Shown here in pieces: positions 1-5,340 of a DNA stretch of 5,340 nt; the first letter of the stretch is position 1, and each line of letters opens with the position of its first letter. The DNA comes from an uncultured Verrucomicrobiales bacterium. Lineage in GTDB: Bacteria; Verrucomicrobiota; Verrucomicrobiia; Verrucomicrobiales; Akkermansiaceae. The stretch lies in NCBI GenBank assembly GCA_937952875.1, contig CALFDI010000262.1, forward strand, positions 1 to 5,340, read 5' to 3'. Position numbers and translations under genes: made by a program. The notes beneath the pieces are model-generated. The model was not told where the DNA came from. It ran no database searches and saw only the letters and a list, made by a program, of their open reading frames with translations.

Positions 1-196
1 CATCATAATCAATACGCCCGCTCTCTAACCCTGAGACGAAGCTCTCATAGTGATCTAAGCAATGGCGTAAGTGCCCACCTACGGTAGAACCGTAAAAACT
101 CATGACCGGAGTAGAATAAAGATCATCATCGAGACGATCCAACAGAGAGATCCCTTGGCGGAGATAGTGAAGATTTGAAGCAAGCAGGGAGTGCAT
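1..196 (-). CDS. DinB-like protein, N-terminal part, cut by the left edge
   Basis: Reading the minus strand from the ATG at 196-194 gives 65 whole codons with no stop before the window ends, beginning MHSLLASNLHYLRQG. Residues 37-54 contain a GGHLRHCLDHYESF block, followed by a Gly-Leu-Glu-Ser-Gly-x-Ile-Asp-Tyr-Asp stretch at about 56-65. This pattern, with spaced histidines in a helix followed by an IDYD segment, is what I recall from a DinB/YfiT-like group of uncharacterised four-helix proteins, in which histidines often bind a metal. The real activity is unknown. The frame stays open upstream only to a stop at 235-233 and has no other ATG, so the start is well fixed, although no Shine-Dalgarno sequence precedes it. 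It follows the acyltransferase by 57 bases on the same strand, with a possible promoter of its own. The C-terminal two thirds or so are outside the window. Confidence 0.72.
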   Translation of the reverse strand, partial: MHSLLASNLHYLRQGISLLDRLDDDLYSTPVMSFYGSTVGGHLRHCLDHYESFVSGLESGRIDYD

Positions 197-231
197 GAAA
201 AGTAGTTGTAATATGAGAGCACCGCTTATGG

Positions 232-260
232 ATTATATTCCCTTCAAAAAGCCCTATCTA
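232..260 (-). promoter_or_regulatory. Possible sigma70-type promoter for the DinB-like gene
   Basis: On the minus strand a perfect TATAAT (-10) lies at 237-232. A TAGATA hexamer at 260-255 matches four of six bases of the TTGACA consensus, and the spacer is exactly 17 bases. Transcription would start near 225, about 28 bases before the DinB-like ATG. The -35 element overlaps the last codons and TAG stop of the acyltransferase gene. The -10 match could be chance in an AT-rich gap, and promoter rules in this phylum are less well known, so this is only a candidate. Confidence 0.33.
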
Positions 261-1051
261 TCCGGAATCTCGTTCACAAGCGCACGGAGGGCTATAACAG
301 CCGCATTTCCTGAGTCAATATTATCTAGAGATGTGGAAATGCCTGAGCGACAACGAATTTCTAGCCCTCTACTATTCACAAAGACACGTGGAATCAGTGC
401 AGCTCTTAACAATGGATGAAGACTTGATAGGAGGGTGAACCACGCCGGATTTTGTCCAAAAAAGCGAACCGGAAGGACCTTGGCTTTTGCTCTTTTAGCG
501 AGACTGATGATGTGTGGTGACCACTCAGGATCTTCCACTCGTGCAGTCTTCGCATTCCAACGAGAGACTGCACCTGCGGGAAACACGACAAGGACACCTC
601 CATTTTTCAAATGTTTCGCGCAGCGACGCATCGCTCCTAAGTTCTCCTGAGCTGCCCCGTCCGGATCCATGATATTCACCCCGATCACGAGTTGATCGAA
701 GGGCGGGACGTGAGACACAAGCGAGTTCCCCATCACGAGGACGTCATCACGCTTTCGCGAACAAAGCATGGGCAGACCCATCGCATCTGTGCCGCCAAAG
801 GGGTGATTCGCCACGACAAGGACCGGCCCCTCAGCAGGCAGATTTTCGAGTAAATCCCCAGAATCAAAGGTCACATCCGCCTCAACCATAATACGCTCAA
901 AGAATCCGCGCGACTCTCCTGTATCTGCTCTGCGAAAGATCTGGCGTGAACCTTCTATGCCAAAAAACCACTCTAACCAGCGACAGACCTTAAGTGGTAA
1001 GAACGGCACTTGCTCCTTCAGCGGGAGGAAATCTTGCCACTTATCTTTCAT
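254..1051 (-). CDS. PlsC-like (LPLAT family) acyltransferase, hemolysin/ornithine-lipid branch
   Basis: A 265-aa protein that probably moves an acyl chain to a lipid or amino-lipid acceptor at the inner face of the membrane. The LPLAT blocks appear in order: motif I NHPFGGTD at 82-89 (His83 and Asp89 as the catalytic pair), a GVNIMDP block at 124-130, a FPAGAVSRW block at 157-165 in the place of the usual EGT(R) motif, and VLPVRFFGQN at 192-201 (motif IV, with a Pro). There are five rather than four residues between His and Asp, and PAG replaces EGT. I recall both from the hemolysin-like acyltransferases related to ornithine-lipid O-acyltransferases. No clear transmembrane helix is seen; a hydrophobic, aromatic-rich segment at about 16-31 may dock to the membrane. 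ATG codons also occur at 1066 and 1057, but only the one at 1051 has a well-spaced AGGAGG, so it is chosen. It overlaps the end of the DedA/ATP-grasp gene by 11 bases, which suggests coupled translation and a shared pathway. The acyl donor and acceptor are unknown. Confidence 0.88.
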   Translation of the reverse strand: MKDKWQDFLPLKEQVPFLPLKVCRWLEWFFGIEGSRQIFRRADTGESRGFFERIMVEADVTFDSGDLLENLPAEGPVLVVANHPFGGTDAMGLPMLCSRKRDDVLVMGNSLVSHVPPFDQLVIGVNIMDPDGAAQENLGAMRRCAKHLKNGGVLVVFPAGAVSRWNAKTARVEDPEWSPHIISLAKRAKAKVLPVRFFGQNPAWFTLLSSLHPLLRAALIPRVFVNSRGLEIRCRSGISTSLDNIDSGNAAVIALRALVNEIPDR

Positions 1052-2732
1052 CACCATCCTCCTCATCTCTCACCTCATCTGCCTCATGCCAATGAGTCGC
1101 CCTATGATCGCGTATCAGAGTGATCAGATCTTTGAGCGTTGATGGGCGATTTCCCTTCTCTCTTTGAGCAGCTCCTATCTCACACGCGACTCTCCAGTGA
1201 GCGATAAGGTCACAAATGCCGCGCCACCATGGATAACCCGGCTGATAGATATGAGCAGGTTCTCCGGTCACACCATTGAATTCGAGAATCGTAATTTTCT
1301 CACCTGCGCGAAATAGCTCAGCGTCTGGCACCCTGACATCGAAGCGACCGAAGCACAAACCAGACTCTCGCGGCACAGCCTCATCAAAGGACTTCACTAG
1401 ATCCTCCGTAATAAGGGATCGCTCATCTGTAAAGACAGCACCACGGGCGTGCGTGCCAAGTTCCGTCAGCTGCACCTTCTCTCCTTTAGCAGGCACTTCA
1501 TGGAGCTGCTCGGCAAACTTCTGAAAGTAATACGGCATCATTGTCACAGCACGATCATCTGCTAAAATCAAACGCTCTATCGAACTCACACCATCACCAA
1601 TAATATACTGCGCATGCTTTCCTACTACTGAGCTGATAGTTCCTTTTCCAGCATCTGGATAACGATACCATGTCACGCCGAATTCTATGCCTGACACATA
1701 GGTCTGAACCTGCCCCCTACCATCGCCAAAGTCCGCGAGCCAGGCCCGCACAGCATCTACTGAACGCAGAATAGCGACTCCTTGCCCACGCTCGCCCACA
1801 TCGGGCTTCAGCACAGCGACTCCATCTCTATCGAGAAAGCGCTTCACCTGATCGAGCCTGGCAGAGAGATCATCACTCAGCCACTCCCACTGACTCGGAG
1901 ACACTCCACTGCCGCCGTCTCCGAGTTTATTCAGAATCTCTCCCTTGGACTCCATGGCAAATCCACTGGCTGGAATCCCTGGATTACAATTCGTAAAGAG
2001 AAGCATTTCTCTGAGCCGTATCCATTGCCAGATGAGCGAGAGCAACACAGGAGGATAAACTGCCCAGAGAGGCCAAAATTCCCAACATGTGAGGCGTTTC
2101 CAGCGGCAGAGCAGTTGCCGTCTTCCTCGCCACGTAAAGGCGGGCACGATTACCTTCACTAAGAGGAGAAGTATCAGAATGATGCTAATCACACCGAGCC
2201 ACGCGTGCTCTTGAAAGAGGTCGATTTTTTCAACGACTTGCTCTTTTAAAAGGTAAGCGCTGCCTACGATAATCGGCGTCCAGACAAGCATGGCTATGAA
2301 AAGAATGAGAGCAAATCGCTTCGCCCCCCAGCTCGTCATTCCAGCTAATACGTAGCTCGGAAAACGGGTGCCTGGAAGAATCCTCGTAAGGGCAATCCAC
2401 CAGCCTCCATATTTATCGAACATCCGCAGCCACCTGCCCTGCCCGTTCGGAGTGAACGTCTTAGGCAGAGACAAGCCATGAGCGACGCCATAGCCTAGTC
2501 CGTAGAGAGCAAGATCTCCGAGCCAGATACCAAGACCACAGCCAGTAATCGCCTGCACGACTGAGAGATTTCCCTGAGCTGCTAACAGTCCACCTGCGAT
2601 GCAGGCTAGATCTTCGCTCACAAGCGTGGCAACGGCCAAGACCAGCATGAGCAGCCAGGCCGTATCTGCATAACTACTGATTAACTCGGTGAATTCCGTC
2701 ACCGTATAGGTCAGTAGCAGCTCCACGATCAT
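1041..2732 (-). CDS. DedA/VTT membrane domain fused to an ATP-grasp ligase
   Basis: A 563-aa two-domain protein. Residues about 22-200 form a DedA (SNARE-associated, VTT) domain with hydrophobic segments at about 24-52, 57-86, 139-162 and 177-198. It has the residues I expect of the family: Glu40, Asp73 in a GD...Y..G..G block, and Arg117 and Arg123 in a TRILPGTRFP block at 116-125. DedA proteins are linked to transport or recycling of undecaprenyl phosphate and phospholipids. A basic linker (201-213) leads to WEFWPLW (217-223) and a further hydrophobic stretch (222-239). Residues about 245-520 form an ATP-grasp domain: VLKPDVGERGQG at 307-318 (Lys309 and the glycine-rich loop for ATP), Glu350 in a YVSGIEFGV block, Asp465 in FGRFDVRV, and Glu484 and Asn486 in LEFNGVTGEP, which match the usual Mg ligands. 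Such enzymes form an acyl phosphate and join it to an amine or similar group. The ATG lies nine bases after the stop of the 98-aa gene and has no clear ribosome binding site. The substrate is unknown. Confidence 0.9.
   Translation of the reverse strand: MIVELLLTYTVTEFTELISSYADTAWLLMLVLAVATLVSEDLACIAGGLLAAQGNLSVVQAITGCGLGIWLGDLALYGLGYGVAHGLSLPKTFTPNGQGRWLRMFDKYGGWWIALTRILPGTRFPSYVLAGMTSWGAKRFALILFIAMLVWTPIIVGSAYLLKEQVVEKIDLFQEHAWLGVISIILILLLLVKVIVPAFTWRGRRQLLCRWKRLTCWEFWPLWAVYPPVLLSLIWQWIRLREMLLFTNCNPGIPASGFAMESKGEILNKLGDGGSGVSPSQWEWLSDDLSARLDQVKRFLDRDGVAVLKPDVGERGQGVAILRSVDAVRAWLADFGDGRGQVQTYVSGIEFGVTWYRYPDAGKGTISSVVGKHAQYIIGDGVSSIERLILADDRAVTMMPYYFQKFAEQLHEVPAKGEKVQLTELGTHARGAVFTDERSLITEDLVKSFDEAVPRESGLCFGRFDVRVPDAELFRAGEKITILEFNGVTGEPAHIYQPGYPWWRGICDLIAHWRVACEIGAAQREKGNRPSTLKDLITLIRDHRATHWHEADEVRDEEDGDER
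1058..1063 (-). promoter_or_regulatory. Ribosome binding site of the acyltransferase, inside the upstream gene
   Basis: AGGAGG on the minus strand, six bases (ATGGTG) before the ATG at 1051-1049. It decides the start: the ATG at 1057 follows with no spacing, and the ATG at 1066 lies before it. The site is encoded within the acidic Asp-Glu-Glu-Asp-Gly-Asp tail of the ATP-grasp protein and is the strongest Shine-Dalgarno match among the gene starts in the window. Confidence 0.75.
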
Positions 2733-2741
2733 ATGTGTGCA

Positions 2742-3038
2742 TTAGAGCTGATACTCGCCGTCTTCATCCACGGAATACCAGCCCAGTTTACGAAAAGCCG
2801 CGAGGATCTTGAGTTCGACCTCTTCAGGATCATCCTCGCTGAGCTCGATCGTGGCACTCCGGGTCAAGCCACGCATAGATTCTATACTGATCACCGTCTG
2901 GTAACCGTCTAAATTAATCCAATCCCCCCAGCTCTGCTTATCATGCACAGCTCCGAGTTTCTGAGACTTGAGAGCACTCACGACCTCTTTAATCGTAGAG
3001 GGCGGATCGTGCTCAGGAAGATGGTAAACGGTATCCAT
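2742..3038 (-). CDS. Hypothetical acidic 98-aa protein
   Basis: I do not recognise the family. The protein starts MDTVYHLPEHDPP and is acidic, with clusters such as SEDDPEE at 67-73 and DEDGE at 91-95. No signal peptide, membrane helix or cysteine is present, so it is probably a small soluble cytoplasmic protein. The layout suggests a helix at about 15-27, strands at about 38-53 and 60-66, a helix at about 71-85 and a final strand, a compact alpha/beta fold. The chosen ATG at 3038 lies one base beyond the TAG stop of the DUF2288 gene, giving TAGTATG. An ATG at 3101 in the same frame would overlap that gene by 62 bases and add 21 residues of low-complexity Ser/His/Arg-rich sequence, so it is rejected. 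The tight spacing suggests translation coupled to the DUF2288 gene. Confidence 0.75.
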   Translation of the reverse strand: MDTVYHLPEHDPPSTIKEVVSALKSQKLGAVHDKQSWGDWINLDGYQTVISIESMRGLTRSATIELSEDDPEEVELKILAAFRKLGWYSVDEDGEYQL

Positions 3039-3039
3039 A

Positions 3040-3387
3040 CTACTTAGCTGGCTGACAGAGGACAAAGGGTGTGACAACGACTGCGGAGAATGTCTGCGCA
3101 TTCTTCTCGAACCATTCCGCGTGGAGGTGATCCATCTTTACCAGATCTCCTTTTTTGAGAAGCGCTTGCACAGCATCCTTGTCATCAGAGGTGAAGAACT
3201 TCGCCGTCTCTACTAGATCTAAGGTAGGATCGAGATAGAACAGCACTCCACTCTTCAGATGTGGCAGCAAATAAGACCACTCGACCTCTCCCATGTATTT
3301 CTCGATCTTATCATCATCGGAACGTTCGTCGAAACCAAGCACACCGTAGTCGAGGTTGCTTTTATTCTCTGGATCTGAGTCACTCAT
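3040..3387 (-). CDS. DUF2288 family protein
   Basis: A 115-aa protein whose residues about 30-112 resemble the DUF2288 (COG5626-type) family of unknown function. The shared landmarks I recall are a GEVEWSYLLPHLKSG opening (33-47), VLFYLDPTLDLVETA (48-62), a short loop with Asp-Asp-Lys-Asp followed by an amphipathic helix (66-79), and an ending that runs from a Trp-Phe-Glu-Lys helix to FSAVVVTPFVLCQP (100-113). The first 28 residues are polar, acidic and probably disordered. There is no signal peptide or membrane helix. The ATG at 3387 is 38 bases after the dehydrogenase stop codon, with no clear Shine-Dalgarno sequence. Its stop codon is separated by one base from the start of the 98-aa gene. 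DUF2288 proteins have no established biochemical role, so none is given here. Confidence 0.82.
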   Translation of the reverse strand: MSDSDPENKSNLDYGVLGFDERSDDDKIEKYMGEVEWSYLLPHLKSGVLFYLDPTLDLVETAKFFTSDDKDAVQALLKKGDLVKMDHLHAEWFEKNAQTFSAVVVTPFVLCQPAK

Positions 3388-3425
3388 GAGAAGTGGCGTG
3401 AGGGGAAACGCTGAACTTTTCCAGC

Positions 3426-5340
3426 TTAATTCGCCGGAATAGTATAAATCGTCTGAACTGTTTCTCCGATGAGTTCGTCTCCCTCGTCAGTCTCTAGATC
3501 GTAGGCGAGATGGAGCTGATGACTCGGCTTATGCCCTTCTAACTTGAGGGAGATGCTCTTCGCATCATCAGAAAGAGTCGCTGAGAGCACCTTGACAGAA
3601 TCATGCACGCGATGCTTTTTCGATTCACTGATGGTGGCCTTCTTTCTCACCTCGGCATTCGGATTATCGACTGAGAAATGACCAGATCCATACTGCTGTG
3701 AGCGCACATAATCCCAGCGCTCGACAGTGAATGAGCTAGGATCTACTGCCAGTTCGTCATCGAGTGCGACATCAAAGCTAACATCTATCCCATCCGCAGT
3801 GGCCACGACTTGCGTGGGCATTGGGTTAAAGGCATCCGTGCGGCGAATACGCTGCAGTGCCGCTATCTGAGGACCATTCGTCTGCCAGCCACGGAAGCCA
3901 CAGACATACAGTGACCCATCTGGGTGAAAGACTGCGCGCTGAGCAGATGACCCGAGCTGCACAGGCAGCTTAGCCGCTGCAGCTTGTAGCTTTCCATTCA
4001 CCTCTTGAAGGAAGATTCTATAAATACTAGACTGACCATAACTCATATGCAGCATAGCGCCTGTAGGCATACCGATCTTAGCAAAGTCTGGCACCCACTC
4101 TTGAGAGGCTCCCGAGTTATCCCAGCTCATAGGTAAATAGAGAAGCGGATCGTGTAGCTCAGCCCCTTTAAGATCTTGGGCAGCTTGCTCTGTGCCGAAG
4201 AATTTTTTCCCAGCAGCTGGCTTCATGAAGTTCACCTTACACGCTGGCTGCCATGTGCCTTCGTTCTCTCCTGTGGTGAGTTCGCCATTTGGCCCGACAC
4301 CTATACCTCCTGGAGCACGTAATCCTGTGGCCAGAACAGACAGCTCTGATCCATCAGCGGTGACCTTCATGATCGTGCCGTTGTGAGGCAGAATCTTATC
4401 AAATCCACGGCCGCCAGACACAACTGGTGATGCCTTTGAAAAGTAAAAGTTCCCCTCTTTGTCCGTTTCGAGACCAAAGGAGAATTCGTGGAAATTCGCT
4501 GTGATCAGCACATCACGGTTGAAGACTTTGTAATGATCGCATTCACCATCATCATTAAGATCGATGAGTTGATAGATTCCATCACGAGCATTGATGTGGA
4601 CGATGCCATCGACGACCTTGACTCCCAGTGGCTCGAAGGTGCCCGTGGCGAATCGCTTCCAGGTGAATTCTTTAAAATCATTCAGACCAGAGACTGTCCA
4701 GACATCTCCACCCCAAGTGGTTAGCACAGCACGATCACCACCAGGAAAGAGATCCACATCTGACACGCGGACTTCGGAGCGATACGGGCTATCTTTTAAA
4801 CGCGGAGGAAGTGGGACGACATCCACAGCCCACGGCTGACTCGCATCTCCCATCTTAGGCTGTGTGGTAAATGTCTCTGGCGACTGAGCATCTCCGCCTT
4901 TTGTGAGCGAGCTAAGCTCTGGCTCTGTGACAAACTGAAGTTGCCCAAGAGTTTGGTTCGATCGTCTCTGCTTACTATACGAGATGATCAGCGTCGTCTG
5001 CACATCTGATGCAGGGATCACTGCGACGAGACTCTTTTCAGTAGGCCCCTTTTCCATCGTCGCCTGACCGTAGCGCATCTCCACGATTGTATGGCGATAA
5101 TTCACGCGTTTAGCAGAGGCAGCGTGCCCATCTGAAATGATCCAGCCAGTCTCATCATCGGCCAGATAGAGCTTGAGCGGCTTTTCTCTTGGGGCGATTT
5201 GCAGCGTCCGCTCGAGATTCTTCTCTCCATAGTCCACGGACTCCAGAACATGTGTGCCGTGAACAGTGTATTCGAGAATAGTGCGAGTGCCATTGAGATA
5301 ATAGCCGAGGAATTCACCGTATGGCAGATCACCATAGCCG
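3426..5340 (-). CDS. Sorbosone-dehydrogenase-like beta-propeller protein, N-terminus beyond the right edge
   Basis: The frame is open from the right edge to the TAA at 3428-3426, giving 637 visible residues; numbering here starts at the codon at 5339-5337. The codon at 5237-5235 is an internal GTG in continuous coding sequence, not a convincing start, because the 34 residues before it (with LPYGEFEGYY at 5-14) fit the family. Residues about 15-135 look like a beta-sandwich region. About 185-505 resemble the six-bladed propeller of glucose/sorbosone dehydrogenases, with WGGDVW at 209-214, an NFHEFSFGLETDKEGNFYF block at 282-300 and GLRAPGGIGVGPNGE at 339-353. A D-x-N-x-D-G-x-x-D calcium-loop-like motif lies at 260-268. 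About 510-637 form a C-terminal beta domain with WDYVRSQQYGS at 542-552. I associate this architecture with large secreted verrucomicrobial and planctomycete proteins (DUF6797-like, often with c-type haem) thought to oxidise sugars. No CXXCH haem site is in the visible part. Substrate and cofactor are unknown. Confidence 0.85.
   Translation of the reverse strand, partial: GYGDLPYGEFLGYYLNGTRTILEYTVHGTHVLESVDYGEKNLERTLQIAPREKPLKLYLADDETGWIISDGHAASAKRVNYRHTIVEMRYGQATMEKGPTEKSLVAVIPASDVQTTLIISYSKQRRSNQTLGQLQFVTEPELSSLTKGGDAQSPETFTTQPKMGDASQPWAVDVVPLPPRLKDSPYRSEVRVSDVDLFPGGDRAVLTTWGGDVWTVSGLNDFKEFTWKRFATGTFEPLGVKVVDGIVHINARDGIYQLIDLNDDGECDHYKVFNRDVLITANFHEFSFGLETDKEGNFYFSKASPVVSGGRGFDKILPHNGTIMKVTADGSELSVLATGLRAPGGIGVGPNGELTTGENEGTWQPACKVNFMKPAAGKKFFGTEQAAQDLKGAELHDPLLYLPMSWDNSGASQEWVPDFAKIGMPTGAMLHMSYGQSSIYRIFLQEVNGKLQAAAAKLPVQLGSSAQRAVFHPDGSLYVCGFRGWQTNGPQIAALQRIRRTDAFNPMPTQVVATADGIDVSFDVALDDELAVDPSSFTVERWDYVRSQQYGSGHFSVDNPNAEVRKKATISESKKHRVHDSVKVLSATLSDDAKSISLKLEGHKPSHQLHLAYDLETDEGDELIGETVQTIYTIPAN

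Noticed and set aside
195..419. Plus-strand open frame of 74 codons at the end of the acyltransferase
   Set aside because: Antisense to the conserved C-terminal part of the acyltransferase, with no recognisable domain and no supporting ribosome binding site.
1782..2162. A plus-strand open frame of 126 codons opposite the DedA/ATP-grasp gene
   Set aside because: It lies wholly antisense to a gene with clear domain motifs, and its translation shows no family features. It is a shadow frame.
2730..2744. The 98-aa gene and the DedA/ATP-grasp gene are in the same frame, separated by one TAA and nine bases, which might suggest stop-codon readthrough
   Set aside because: One in three neighbouring gene pairs share a frame by chance. 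The DedA protein has its own ATG and a normal N-terminus, and no readthrough context was seen.
2742..3101. Longer 119-aa version of the 98-aa protein, starting at 3101
   Set aside because: It would overlap the DUF2288 gene by 62 bases and add a low-complexity Ser/His/Arg-rich leader, while the internal ATG lies exactly after the upstream stop codon.
3388..3446. TATACT hexamer at 3446-3441 (minus strand) as a promoter, and a GCTG...CAGC hairpin as a terminator, before the DUF2288 gene
   Set aside because: There is no acceptable -35 hexamer at 16-18 bases, and the hairpin has only about four pairs and no T-run. The gap more likely lies within one transcript.
5102..5335. Minus-strand open frame of 77 codons near the right edge
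   Set aside because: It is in another frame of the dehydrogenase-like coding region, whose own frame continues to the window edge with family-like sequence.

Overview
All six genes I can support lie on the minus strand and are packed tightly, so transcription runs from right to left. The window suggests the phylum Verrucomicrobiota (marine or freshwater Verrucomicrobiae). The main reason is the large sorbosone-dehydrogenase-like beta-propeller protein at the right edge, whose conserved sequence blocks I associate with the large secreted haem-binding/dehydrogenase paralogues of that phylum and of planctomycetes. Base composition looks close to balanced by eye, and several starts lack a clear Shine-Dalgarno sequence. 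The phylum call rests on recognising families and was not tested by a search.

Layout in transcription order: (1) 5340-3426, the last 637 or so codons of a secreted-type beta-propeller dehydrogenase-like protein, whose N-terminus is beyond the right edge. (2) 3387-3040, a DUF2288 protein of 115 aa. (3) 3038-2742, an unrecognised acidic 98-aa protein starting one base after the DUF2288 stop codon. (4) 2732-1041, a 563-aa fusion of a DedA/VTT membrane domain with an apparently complete ATP-grasp ligase domain. (5) 1051-254, a 265-aa PlsC-like (LPLAT) acyltransferase whose start overlaps the end of gene 4 and whose strong ribosome binding site lies inside gene 4. (6) 196-1, the first 65 codons of a DinB-like protein, cut by the left edge. 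The gaps are only 57, 9, 1 and 38 bases plus one 11-base overlap, so no stretch of 300 bases lacks a gene. No tRNA, rRNA, CRISPR array, insertion sequence or clear rho-independent terminator was seen.

The most interesting part is the pair formed by genes 4 and 5. A DedA-type membrane domain, a family tied to lipid-carrier or phospholipid transport, is fused to an ATP-grasp domain with its metal- and nucleotide-binding residues present, and is translationally coupled to a membrane-type acyltransferase. By inference this could be a small lipid-modification system: the ATP-grasp domain would join a carboxylate to an amine, the acyltransferase would add an acyl chain, and the DedA domain would bind or move the lipid. 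The substrate cannot be read from the sequence. The small genes 2 and 3 may belong to the same transcript, but nothing shows a shared function.
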